From the NCBI GenBank assembly GCA_023257755.1, contig JALRBM010000094.1, forward strand, positions 1 to 27,634: DNA of 27,634 bases, written 5' to 3'. This document shows, piece by piece, positions 7,527-14,300 of the stretch (the stretch's first letter is position 1; each line of letters begins with the position of its first letter). The stretch is from Candidatus Saccharimonadia bacterium. GTDB taxonomy: Bacteria; Patescibacteriota; Saccharimonadia; Saccharimonadales; Saccharimonadaceae. The notes below the pieces were generated by a model. The model searched no databases and had not been told where the DNA came from. It worked only from the letters and a program-made list of their open reading frames with translations. Position numbers and translations under genes: made by a program.

Positions 7527-8426
7527 ATGAGCCGACCAACAAAAGCAATCATTGCCGCGGCTGGGTTTGGAACACGTTTTTTACCACAGACGAAAGCTAT
7601 GCCGAAAGAGATGATTCCCTTGATTGACAAGCCGATTATCCAGTATGTAGTTGAAGAACTGGCCGAGGCGGGAATCAAGGATATCATCATTGTCGGGAGT
7701 AGTAATAAGCGGGCGATCGAGGATCACTTTGACGTTCCAAACCCGGACTTGCTGGGTAATCTCCGGGCTGGGGGGCCTAAGAAAGCTCCATTGATCGAAG
7801 AACTGGAGCAGCTATCGAATTTGGCGAATTTCATTTACGTCAGGCAGAAAGGACCGTATGGCAATGCCTCGCCTCTGATGAGTGCGGCACACCTTATTAA
7901 TCCTGACGAGTCGTTCATTTATACCTGGGCCGATGATTTTATCCTGGCGTCCCCAAGCAGATTCAAGCAGATGATTGCAATCCACGAAAAACAAGGCGGC
8001 GGGGCGGTGCTATCGTGCAAGCGAGTAGCTTCGGATGCAGAGTATGACCGTTATGGCATTGCGGCCGGTGAGGTGATCGAAGATGGGTTGATGAAAATGG
8101 CACGTATTGTCGAAAAACCAGGCAAGGCTAACGCACCTTCGAATCTCGCATCGGTAAGCAGCTATTTACTCAATGGCCACTTTTTTGGATACCTTGAGGA
8201 AGCTTTCGAGGCATTTGATGGCGTGGGAGAGTTTACCTTTCAGCCGATCATGCAGCGGATGATTGACGATAACCATGAATATTACGCCTACGAGATTCAA
8301 AATGGTTCCTACTACGATACCGGTGATAAATTAGAATACCTTAAAACGGTGATTGATTTTGGCTTGGCGCACGAGGAGCTGGGGCCTGATCTTTTAAAGC
8401 ATATCCAGTCAAAACTTCGGGAGTAA
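7527..8426 (+). CDS. galU: UTP-glucose-1-phosphate uridylyltransferase
   Basis: A 299-residue nucleotidyltransferase making UDP-glucose from UTP and glucose-1-phosphate, a precursor for surface glycans. The nucleotide-binding signature AAGFGTRFLPQTKAMPKEM is at residues ~11-29, and later motifs (YTWADDFIL, GIAAGEVIEDG, VEKPGKANAPSNLASVSSYL, FTFQPIMQ, YDTGDKLEYLKTVIDF) follow bacterial GalU. An AAGGAGG ribosome binding site ends 6 nt before the ATG. The gene lies 14 nt after gatB, so it may be read from the gat transcript. Length is normal. Confidence 0.93.
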   Translation: MSRPTKAIIAAAGFGTRFLPQTKAMPKEMIPLIDKPIIQYVVEELAEAGIKDIIIVGSSNKRAIEDHFDVPNPDLLGNLRAGGPKKAPLIEELEQLSNLANFIYVRQKGPYGNASPLMSAAHLINPDESFIYTWADDFILASPSRFKQMIAIHEKQGGGAVLSCKRVASDAEYDRYGIAAGEVIEDGLMKMARIVEKPGKANAPSNLASVSSYLLNGHFFGYLEEAFEAFDGVGEFTFQPIMQRMIDDNHEYYAYEIQNGSYYDTGDKLEYLKTVIDFGLAHEELGPDLLKHIQSKLRE

Positions 8427-8427
8427 T

Positions 8428-8456
8428 TTGCCTCCTTGCGCCAGTCGGATTACAAT
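8428..8456 (+). promoter_or_regulatory. Promoter of the small membrane-protein operon
   Basis: TTGCCT (8428-8433), a 17-bp spacer and TACAAT (8451-8456) lie directly after the galU stop. They place a start site near 8463, about 30 nt before the first small gene, which has a strong AAGGAGGG site. Confidence 0.55.
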
Positions 8457-8494
8457 AGAAACTACATAAATAAATATATCCAAGGAGGGATCAT

Positions 8495-8749
8495 ATGGGT
8501 TGGTTAGGGTGGATTGTACTGGGTGGCCTGGCTGGCTGGGTTGCCACCATGATCATGAAAGAGGAGGGCGGACTTCTTAAGAATATCCTGCTCGGTGTCA
8601 TCGGTGGGCTAATCGGCGGTGGAGTGGTCGAGATGCTTGGTGGAAGTGGTGTCAGTGGTTTTAATCTTTACAGTTTTGCCGTGGCACTCCTCGGAGCGAT
8701 CGCCTTAATTTGGATCGTCCGGTTGATTACGGGAAAGAAGGCTAAATAG
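8495..8749 (+). CDS. GlsB/YeaQ/YmgE-family small membrane stress protein
   Basis: An 84-residue, very hydrophobic, glycine-rich protein. It begins MGWLGWIVLGGLAGWVATMI and contains a second helix rich in GVIGGLIGG and a third hydrophobic helix before a basic end, the pattern of the transglycosylase-associated or GlsB/YeaQ/YmgE family. Members are induced by envelope or general stress, but their biochemical function is not established. A strong AAGGAGGG site ends 6-7 nt before the ATG. It is the first of four consecutive tiny membrane-associated genes. Confidence 0.85.
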   Translation: MGWLGWIVLGGLAGWVATMIMKEEGGLLKNILLGVIGGLIGGGVVEMLGGSGVSGFNLYSFAVALLGAIALIWIVRLITGKKAK

Positions 8750-8753
8750 CTTG

Positions 8754-9008
8754 ATGGATTGGTCGCAAATTCTGGTTATTATTCTGTCGATTTTCCTGGC
8801 TATTTTCCTCTTGCTCGGAATCGTACTTGCTATTATGCTGATTCGGATCACTCGCCAAATTAAGGCAGTGACAGATTCGGCCCGAACAACAGCCGAACAT
8901 ATTGAACATGCAGTGGCGACCTTTAGCCGGGTGACGTCGCCGACGGTTTTGCTGCGCAAACTGTCCAAGCTCAGGCGAAGGCGAAAGCAAGGAGGAGAGG
9001 ATGTCTAA
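8754..9008 (+). CDS. Small single-pass membrane protein (YtxG/DUF948-like layout)
   Basis: An 84-residue protein with one long N-terminal membrane helix (residues ~5-32), then an amphipathic helical stretch (ITRQIKAVTDSARTTAEHIEH) and a basic tail with RRRRK. No catalytic motif is visible. I chose the ATG at 8754, although a TTG one codon earlier is also possible. Position just before a YtxH-like gene recalls the Bacillus ytxG-ytxH pair, and its helix-plus-coiled-coil layout fits DUF948 proteins; that match is inference from layout and context, not from a strong sequence motif. Its 3' end overlaps the next gene by 8 nt. Confidence 0.7.
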   Translation: MDWSQILVIILSIFLAIFLLLGIVLAIMLIRITRQIKAVTDSARTTAEHIEHAVATFSRVTSPTVLLRKLSKLRRRRKQGGEDV

Positions 9009-9174
9009 AAGTAAGCTTGCACTCGGGGCTATCATCGGTGCAGTTGCAGGGGTGATCGCGGGGTTCCTGACCGCTCCTAAAGCAGGCAAGCGTACCCGTG
9101 CCGACCTGAAGCGCCGTGCGGAAGAAATAAAAGAAGACGCCGTGAAGCAGGCAAAAAAGCTGAAAGATAAATAA
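9001..9174 (+). CDS. YtxH-like small membrane protein
   Basis: A 57-residue protein with an N-terminal hydrophobic glycine/alanine-rich helix (residues ~7-24). The conserved YtxH-type turn FLTAPKAGKRTR follows, then a highly charged helix with alternating Lys and Glu. YtxH-domain proteins are general-stress membrane proteins of unknown activity. An AGGAGG site lies about 5 nt before its ATG, inside the preceding gene; its start overlaps that gene by 8 nt and its stop overlaps the next start (TAATG). It is easily missed because it is so short. Confidence 0.75.
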   Translation: MSKSKLALGAIIGAVAGVIAGFLTAPKAGKRTRADLKRRAEEIKEDAVKQAKKLKDK

Positions 9175-9464
9175 TGCCAATCATGAAAGCCGTTAAAAAG
9201 GTAGTCAAAAAAATGAAGTCTGATGGCGAGCGTGATGCGCGTCAAAGTGTGCTTGAGGACTTATTTTATGACTTTAATCGCAGCCGTGTCGAAATATATA
9301 AAATGAACTTCGTCCGGGGACTATTTTTTGGTCTGGGCAGTGTTTTAGGGGGAACGGTTCTTATCGCCCTGCTTGCATGGATACTTAGTTTTTTTGTGGA
9401 ACTTCCAGGGATTGGCCAGCCTGCTGAAAAAATACAGCAGACAATCCAAACCGACAAGCAATAA
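9174..9464 (+). CDS. DUF5665-like membrane protein
   Basis: A 96-residue protein with a basic N-terminus, a short helical region (LEDLFYDFNRSRVEIYKMNF) and then FVRGLFFGLGSVLGGTVLIALLAWIL, a pattern matching DUF5665. The hydrophobic part (residues ~47-75) contains one or two membrane passes. Function is unknown in the family. It is the last gene of the four-gene small-membrane-protein operon and overlaps the YtxH-like gene by one base. No terminator was recognised after it. Confidence 0.75.
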   Translation: MPIMKAVKKVVKKMKSDGERDARQSVLEDLFYDFNRSRVEIYKMNFVRGLFFGLGSVLGGTVLIALLAWILSFFVELPGIGQPAEKIQQTIQTDKQ

Positions 9465-9510
9465 GGCTTCGTTGTAAACAATACGGGTTCGCGTGCCTCG
9501 TTTTGCTTGC

Positions 9511-9516
9511 TATACT
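9511..9516 (+). promoter_or_regulatory. Extended -10 promoter of dnaE
   Basis: TGCTATACT provides an extended -10 (TATACT at 9511-9516) 9 nt before the dnaE ATG. The mRNA leader would be only about 2-3 nt. No Shine-Dalgarno sequence is present. Confidence 0.55.
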
Positions 9517-9525
9517 AGAAGTAAT

Positions 9526-12500
9526 ATGGGGGTACAGACTGAGAACAAGGCCGTTGTAACACGGCCACTCCAGGCGTCTGATTACGTGCATTTGCATAAT
9601 CATACGCACCATAGCCTGCTGGATGGCTTAAGCAAGATTCCGGATCTTATTAACCGTGTCAAAGAACTTGGCATGGAAGCGGTGGCGATGACCGACCATG
9701 GGACGATGTCTGGGACGGTTGAGTTTTACAAGGAAGCCAAGGACGCCGGTATCAAACCGATTATCGGCATGGAAGCCTATGTCGCCGCCCGCTCCCGTCA
9801 TGACCGTGACCCGGCCAAAGACAAGGCCCGGTATCACCTGATACTCCTGGCAATGAACGAGACGGGATATAAAAACCTGATGATGCTTTCCAGTAAAGCC
9901 AATCTGGAGGGGATGTATTATAAACCCCGTATCGATCATGAACTGCTAGGGCAGTACAATGAAGGCATTATTGCACTTTCTGCTTGTGCCAGCGGTGAAG
10001 TCGGTGAAAATCTGCGGCTGGATAATTATGAAGAGGCTAAAAAGATCGCCGCCTGGTACAAGTCGGTATTCGGCGACCGTTATTACCTGGAGCTGCAGGA
10101 TCACGGCCATCCCGATGCCCCCGCTCAGTGGGACGTGCAGGTAAAGATAAATCAATACCTCGAAAAGCTCTCTGAGGAACTTGATATTCCCTGTGTGGTG
10201 ACGAGCGACGGGCACTATTTGACGCATGATGATCAGGATGCGCACGAGATTCTCCTTTGCGTGGGGACCGGGTCCTTTCTTTCCGACGAAAAACGCATGA
10301 GTTTAAAGGATTTTGAACTCCATGTAACGGACCCAATGGAAATTATCGGACGCTGGAACAAGACTCATCCCGAGGCCGTAGCAAATACCAAGGCGATCGC
10401 CGATAGATGTAATGTCGAACTTGACCTGGGGAAAATCCTTATTCCTAAATTTCCCGTGCCAAGTGGCGAAACGGAAAAGAGTTATCTCGACAAGCTTGTT
10501 TACCAGGGCCTCGCAGTTCGCTATAACGGCAAGACCCCCGAAGAAGTGGCTAATCTAACGCTGGAAGACATCCGCCCCTCTCTCGCCGAAACTATCGTTG
10601 AACGGCTAGATATGGAGCTGGATGTACTGGATCGAATGGGATATAACGGCTATTTCCTCATCGTTCAGGACTTCATTAACTGGGGAAAATCCCAGGGAAT
10701 CATCTTTGGTCCGGGTCGTGGTAGCGCGGCCGGATCTATCATTGCTTATGCGTTGAATATTACGGATCTTGATCCTTTGAAGTACGATCTGCTGTTTGAG
10801 CGTTTCCTCAATCCAGACCGTATCAGCATGCCGGATATCGACATCGATATTCAGGATACGCGCCGTGATGAGGTCATTAAATATTGCGCTGACAAGTATG
10901 GGGATTCGCGGGTGGCGAATATCGTCACGTTCGGTAAGATGGCTGCCCGTGCGGCGGTGCGTGACGTCGCGCGCGTACTCCAGGTACCATATGCCGAGGC
11001 CGACCGTCTTTCAAAGATGATCCCCCCACCAGTTCAGGGGCGACACATTCCCTTAAAGGTCAGTGTCGAAAAAGACGTCGACCTTAAAAAGGAGTATGAG
11101 TCGAACCCAACGGCTAAACAGGTATTTGACTATGCTATACGACTTGAGGGGACGATCCGCTCGCATGGTATTCATGCTGCCGGCGTGGTGATTGCGCCGG
11201 ATGATATCGTCAAATATGCACCGCTGGAAATGGCGCAAAAAGGCGTAGTATCGACCCAATATCCGATGGGTCCGGTCGAAGAGCTCGGACTGCTTAAAAT
11301 GGATTTTCTCGGACTTTCCAACCTGACGATTATCAATAATGCGCTCCGAATTATTAAGAAGGTATATAAAACAGAGATCGATCTTTCGACCCTGCCGTTA
11401 GATGACGTAAAAACATACGAGCTATTCCAGCGCGGTGATACGACAGGTGTGTTCCAGCTTGAATCTGCCGGTATGAAACGCTATCTCCGCGAACTGAAAC
11501 CCACCGTGTTCGAAGACATTATCGCTATGGTGGCCTTGTACCGCCCAGGGCCAATGCAGTTTATTGATAGCTTTATTCGTCGAAAACACGGACAAGAGGA
11601 GATCACGTATCTTCATGGTGGCATGGAAAACTCCCTTAAGAACACCTATGGTATTCTCGTTTACCAGGAGCAGTTCATGCAGATTTCCAAAGAATGGTGT
11701 GGATTTACCGGTGGTCAGGCCGATACGCTCCGTAAAGCCGTCGGTAAGAAAAAAATCGATCTCATGCAGAAGGTCAAGCCGGAGTTTGTCGAGGGGGCAA
11801 TTAAAGTAGGGGGAGCGACCAAGGAAATTGCCGAGACGTTTTGGGATCAGCTTGAGGAGTTTGCCAATTACTGTTTCAACAAGTCGCATGCGGCGTGCTA
11901 TGGCTTGATCTCTTATTGGACGGCGTATCTAAAGGCTCACTATCCAGACGCCTTCATGGCGGCGCTTATGACCAGCGATCAGGACGATATCGACCGCTTG
12001 GCCATAGAAATTACCGAATGCAAGCACATGGGACTAAAGGTGTTATCGCCGGATATCAATGAATCATACGTAGAGTTTGCAGTGGTACCGAATGAAAATA
12101 CGATCCGCTTTGGCATGGCGGCTATCAAGGGAGTCGGTGTCGGCGCCGTGGAGGAAGTGCTTCGGGCAAGGGAGGAAGGAAAATTCACGAGCGTCGAAGA
12201 TTTTGCAAAACGGGTCTCGACCACCAAATTCAATAAAAAAGCCTGGGACTCGCTAATTAGATCCGGTGGCTTTGATGCGATGGGCGACCGCTCGGACCTT
12301 TTATTCAACCTCGAGACGATCCAAGCTTATGCCAGTAAGATTCAAAAAGAAGCCTTAAGCGGCCAAACGGATTTATTTGGCGGCATGGCGGACATGGCAA
12401 GTATTCAACCAAGCATCAATCTACAAGCCGCGCCGCTCAAGCACACGCAAAAAGAACGGCTGACGTGGGAGCGCGAGCTGCTCGGGCTTTATATCAGCGC

Positions 12501-13239
12501 GCACCCACTTGATAACTATGACGCGTATTTTGAAGAGCAAACCATTCCACTGGCACGCATGACGCCCGAGGTCGATGGTAAGAAGGCTACGATCGGCGGC
12601 CTTGTCACAACGGTCCGCACAATTATTACCAAATCAGGGACCAAAATGGCATTTCTTGGCCTTGAGGACAAATCCGGAGAGGGTGAGATAATCGTGTTCC
12701 CGAACCTATACGAGCAGATAGGTGCCAAGTTGGTTCAGGATGCGGTCGTCAGGGCGACGGGTAAAGTAAGTGCGCGTGACCGGGATGGGAACTTGGGTAG
12801 CGAGGCTAAAATGATAGCCGATGAAATCGTTATCGTGACCGATGAAGAGCTGCGAACCTATGAATCGACCGGCCGCAAGATGGAAGCACCGAAAGCCGAC
12901 GGCAAAGTTCGTGCGATGCGAGTCTCGTCATCGGGTACCAAGAGTGTATCCGGCCCAACAAAAAAACAACCGTCCCCAGCGGCTGCCCCGCCCCGGCCCG
13001 TGATGGACATTCCGCCGGTTAAAAAACTTTTCGTGCACGTGAAGAATCCTGACGATACCCAGGCTTTAGTAGACCTCAAGAAAACCTGCAGCAGCTTTAG
13101 CGGTAATACCGATATCGTGCTGGTTCTGGGGGCAGACAAGAAGTCGGCGATTAAACTGCCTTTTCGGGTTGATGCGAGCGATACGCTCATAGGTGAACTG
13201 GTCAAACTCCTCGGTGAAGATTCCGTCATCTTAAAATAG
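9526..13239 (+). CDS. dnaE: DNA polymerase III subunit alpha
   Basis: A 1237-residue replicative DNA polymerase of family C. In order: a PHP domain (His22 and His24 in HLHNHTHH, Asp57-His58 in TDHGTMSG), the palm domain with the catalytic PDIDID aspartates (437, 439, 441), the YRPGPMQFIDSFIRRKHG thumb/finger region, a helix-hairpin-helix region near FGMAAIKGVGVGAVEEVL, and an OB fold near residues 1020-1090 (GGLVTTVRTIITKSGTKMAFL). A Pro/Ala/Lys-rich linker leads to a C-terminal domain ending ELVKLLGEDSVILK. An upstream in-frame start at 9493 was rejected because the extended -10 box at 9511 lies inside that extension. No terminator follows the stop; the next gene has its own promoter immediately after it. 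Confidence 0.97.
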   Translation: MGVQTENKAVVTRPLQASDYVHLHNHTHHSLLDGLSKIPDLINRVKELGMEAVAMTDHGTMSGTVEFYKEAKDAGIKPIIGMEAYVAARSRHDRDPAKDKARYHLILLAMNETGYKNLMMLSSKANLEGMYYKPRIDHELLGQYNEGIIALSACASGEVGENLRLDNYEEAKKIAAWYKSVFGDRYYLELQDHGHPDAPAQWDVQVKINQYLEKLSEELDIPCVVTSDGHYLTHDDQDAHEILLCVGTGSFLSDEKRMSLKDFELHVTDPMEIIGRWNKTHPEAVANTKAIADRCNVELDLGKILIPKFPVPSGETEKSYLDKLVYQGLAVRYNGKTPEEVANLTLEDIRPSLAETIVERLDMELDVLDRMGYNGYFLIVQDFINWGKSQGIIFGPGRGSAAGSIIAYALNITDLDPLKYDLLFERFLNPDRISMPDIDIDIQDTRRDEVIKYCADKYGDSRVANIVTFGKMAARAAVRDVARVLQVPYAEADRLSKMIPPPVQGRHIPLKVSVEKDVDLKKEYESNPTAKQVFDYAIRLEGTIRSHGIHAAGVVIAPDDIVKYAPLEMAQKGVVSTQYPMGPVEELGLLKMDFLGLSNLTIINNALRIIKKVYKTEIDLSTLPLDDVKTYELFQRGDTTGVFQLESAGMKRYLRELKPTVFEDIIAMVALYRPGPMQFIDSFIRRKHGQEEITYLHGGMENSLKNTYGILVYQEQFMQISKEWCGFTGGQADTLRKAVGKKKIDLMQKVKPEFVEGAIKVGGATKEIAETFWDQLEEFANYCFNKSHAACYGLISYWTAYLKAHYPDAFMAALMTSDQDDIDRLAIEITECKHMGLKVLSPDINESYVEFAVVPNENTIRFGMAAIKGVGVGAVEEVLRAREEGKFTSVEDFAKRVSTTKFNKKAWDSLIRSGGFDAMGDRSDLLFNLETIQAYASKIQKEALSGQTDLFGGMADMASIQPSINLQAAPLKHTQKERLTWERELLGLYISAHPLDNYDAYFEEQTIPLARMTPEVDGKKATIGGLVTTVRTIITKSGTKMAFLGLEDKSGEGEIIVFPNLYEQIGAKLVQDAVVRATGKVSARDRDGNLGSEAKMIADEIVIVTDEELRTYESTGRKMEAPKADGKVRAMRVSSSGTKSVSGPTKKQPSPAAAPPRPVMDIPPVKKLFVHVKNPDDTQALVDLKKTCSSFSGNTDIVLVLGADKKSAIKLPFRVDASDTLIGELVKLLGEDSVILK

Positions 13240-13242
13240 GTA

Positions 13243-13271
13243 TTGACTTTTATTTAGTATTATGTTATATT
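13243..13271 (+). promoter_or_regulatory. Strong AT-rich promoter of the high-GC gene
   Basis: TTGACT (13243-13248), a 17-bp spacer and TATATT (13266-13271) start only 4 bp after the dnaE stop. Transcription would begin near 13278. The surrounding 30 bp are very AT-rich, in sharp contrast with the gene it drives. Confidence 0.8.
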
Positions 13272-13282
13272 TGAAAAATCGC

Positions 13283-13297
13283 ACCTTTAGAGTGCGC
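13283..13297 (+). promoter_or_regulatory. Leader hairpin of the high-GC gene
   Basis: A short hairpin in the leader, with arms of about 4-5 bp of the type GCAC/GTGC around a CTTTAGA loop. It sits just before the 12-nt repeat arm that carries the ribosome binding site. Its role is unknown. Confidence 0.35.
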
Positions 13298-13315
13298 GAA
13301 GAGATGAGGTAGCCC

Positions 13316-13648
13316 ATGCTTCCCATGCCCGTCACCGCCCTCCCGGGGAACGCTGAGGCCATGGCCGACTCGGTCAACCTGAGCGAACACCGGGGGCGGG
13401 TGGTCGAGATCGTGACCGCGTCCGGCTCCACCTACTGGGTGGTGCCGCTGGCCACCAGGACCACGTTCCGCCGCCGCGGTGTGACCTGCGTGCGCGGCCT
13501 GTCGATCACCACCAACAGCGAGACGGTCAACCGGTTCCCCACCGACCCCACCGCGCTGGAGGCCGTGAACACCGTCCGCACCGGGCAGCCCTGGCGCTTC
13601 GGCGACAAGGGCACCACCAGCAACGTGCGGTCGGTCCGGGTCCTCTAG
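13316..13648 (+). CDS. High-GC orphan small protein, probably horizontally acquired
   Basis: A 110-residue protein that I do not recognise. It has no signal peptide or membrane helix, and looks like a small beta-rich soluble domain (RVVEIVTASGSTYWVVPLA, then FRRRGVTCVRGLSITTNS), ending TGQPWRFGDKGTTSNVRSVRVL. Only 4 of its 110 sense codons end in A or T, whereas neighbouring genes use all third bases freely; this is actinobacterial-style codon use. The start at 13316 has GAGGT 5 nt upstream; a second ATG 9 nt later is possible. It has its own promoter, is followed by a 16-bp hairpin and is enclosed by a 12-bp inverted repeat. Because many Saccharibacteria live on Actinobacteria, transfer from a host is plausible but unproven. 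Confidence 0.75.
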   Translation: MLPMPVTALPGNAEAMADSVNLSEHRGRVVEIVTASGSTYWVVPLATRTTFRRRGVTCVRGLSITTNSETVNRFPTDPTALEAVNTVRTGQPWRFGDKGTTSNVRSVRVL

Positions 13649-13657
13649 GGGACCTGT

Positions 13658-13695
13658 GGATCCGCCAAGCGACGCGTCTGTCGCTTGGCGGATCC
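13658..13695 (+). terminator. 16-bp perfect hairpin after the high-GC gene, without T-tract
   Basis: GGATCCGCCAAGCGAC (13658-13673) pairs perfectly with 13680-13695 around a GCGTCT loop. It begins 10 nt after the stop codon. No run of T follows; the next bases are CGCCCCCTC. This differs from the T-rich terminators after rplS and nusA in this window and resembles the T-poor hairpins common in high-GC bacteria, consistent with the hairpin having arrived with the gene. Confidence 0.6.
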
Positions 13696-13712
13696 CGCCC
13701 CCTCATCTCTTC

Positions 13713-13770
13713 CGTTAGTTCCATAGTTGTATGTACTATGCTGATGAGCTGGAAACAGCGAAAACTAACG
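13713..13770. repeat. 8-bp inverted repeat at the 3' end of the SpoU methyltransferase gene
   Basis: CGTTAGTT (13713-13720) is the exact reverse complement of AACTAACG (13763-13770), and nested within is CATAG/CTATG (13722-13726 and 13736-13740). The first arm directly abuts the right arm of the 12-bp repeat; the second overlaps the methyltransferase stop codon. It may be a weak terminator for the minus-strand gene. Its status is uncertain. Confidence 0.35.
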
Positions 13771-14253
13771 CAGCGATAAGGCGTAAAGAGCGATACCGGT
13801 CGCGACACTGACGTTAAACGACTCTTTCCTGCCCCTCATGGGAATTTCAAGTAAAACATCACAACGAGAGCGAAGTTCGGCGGAAATACCTGCAATCTCC
13901 TCGCCAAGCAGTAGGGCGATTTTTTCAGGAGGACGGTATGTATCAAGAAGCTGCGACTTTGAATCCTGTTCGAGCCCTACTATGACAAAGCCCTCCTGTC
14001 TGAGAATTTCAAGATCAGGTATTTCCTGATAGATAAACGGCACCATTGTCTCCGCGCCCAGCGCCGTCTTATGTATCTGGGCTGCCAGTTTGGCCGCGAT
14101 ATGCGGAAGCCGCGTATCATGCGGAATCGAGGGGTAAGGAGTATACCCAGTAAGCAGGAGACGAGAAACACCGAATCCTTCGCAGGTGCGGAAAATAGCC
14201 CCTACGTTATGTGTGGAACGGATATTATGGGCGATGACGACAATCTCTGGCAT
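13765..14253 (-). CDS. SpoU/TrmH-family RNA 2'-O-ribose methyltransferase
   Basis: A 162-residue SPOUT-class enzyme that methylates the 2'-hydroxyl of a ribose in tRNA or rRNA using S-adenosylmethionine, through the C-terminal trefoil knot. The three SpoU motifs are visible: HNIRSTHNVGAIFRTCEGFG near the N-terminus (Asn10, Arg12), IALLLGEEIAGIS in the middle, and IPMRGRKESFNVSVATGIAL near the end. I placed the start at 14253; in-frame starts further upstream run through the TGGTATACT extended -10 that sits 8 nt before this ATG. It lacks an N-terminal substrate-binding extension, so the target RNA cannot be inferred. It diverges from the pilB-like gene. Confidence 0.9.
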   Translation of the reverse strand: MPEIVVIAHNIRSTHNVGAIFRTCEGFGVSRLLLTGYTPYPSIPHDTRLPHIAAKLAAQIHKTALGAETMVPFIYQEIPDLEILRQEGFVIVGLEQDSKSQLLDTYRPPEKIALLLGEEIAGISAELRSRCDVLLEIPMRGRKESFNVSVATGIALYALSLR

Positions 14254-14261
14254 GCGCTCCA

Positions 14262-14300
14262 AGTATACCACTATAAAACGCTCGTGTTTTCTGCTAGGAT
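14262..14300. promoter_or_regulatory. Divergent extended -10 promoters between the SpoU and pilB-like genes
   Basis: Minus strand: TGGTATACT (-10 at 14262-14267) lies 8 nt from the methyltransferase ATG. Plus strand: TGCTAGGAT (-10 at 14295-14300) lies 7 nt before an in-frame GTG (14308) of the pilB-like gene. Both have the TGn extension and no clear -35 box. Confidence 0.5.

Larger units (their letters stand above)
13298..13712. repeat. 12-bp perfect inverted repeat bracketing the high-GC gene
   Basis: The left arm GAAGAGATGAGG (13298-13309) is an exact reverse complement of the right arm CCTCATCTCTTC (13701-13712). The left arm contains the GAGG core of the gene's ribosome binding site; the right arm lies just after the 16-bp hairpin. 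The pair therefore encloses the whole coding region. It could act as a long-range mRNA pairing that masks the ribosome binding site, or be the mark of an inserted cassette. No target-site duplication was recognised. Confidence 0.7.

Noticed and set aside
9493..9525. Upstream in-frame start for dnaE
   Set aside because: The extended -10 box (9511-9516) falls inside it, and the DnaE PHP domain starts shortly after the ATG at 9526.
13658..13695. Hairpin with GGATCC at both ends and ACGCGT across the loop as a cloning-vector remnant
   Set aside because: Restriction-site words arise by chance in GC-rich palindromes; the flanks show no vector sequence. Read coverage should still be checked.
13527..13808. 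Minus-strand frames over the high-GC gene (also 13432-13623 and 13231-13431)
   Set aside because: High GC lowers stop frequency and creates long shadow frames. Only the plus-strand frame has a promoter, a ribosome binding site and third-position GC bias in phase.
14071..14298. N-terminal extension of the pilB-like gene
   Set aside because: It lies antisense to the N-terminal half of the SpoU methyltransferase and upstream of the promoter; the extra residues do not resemble the family.
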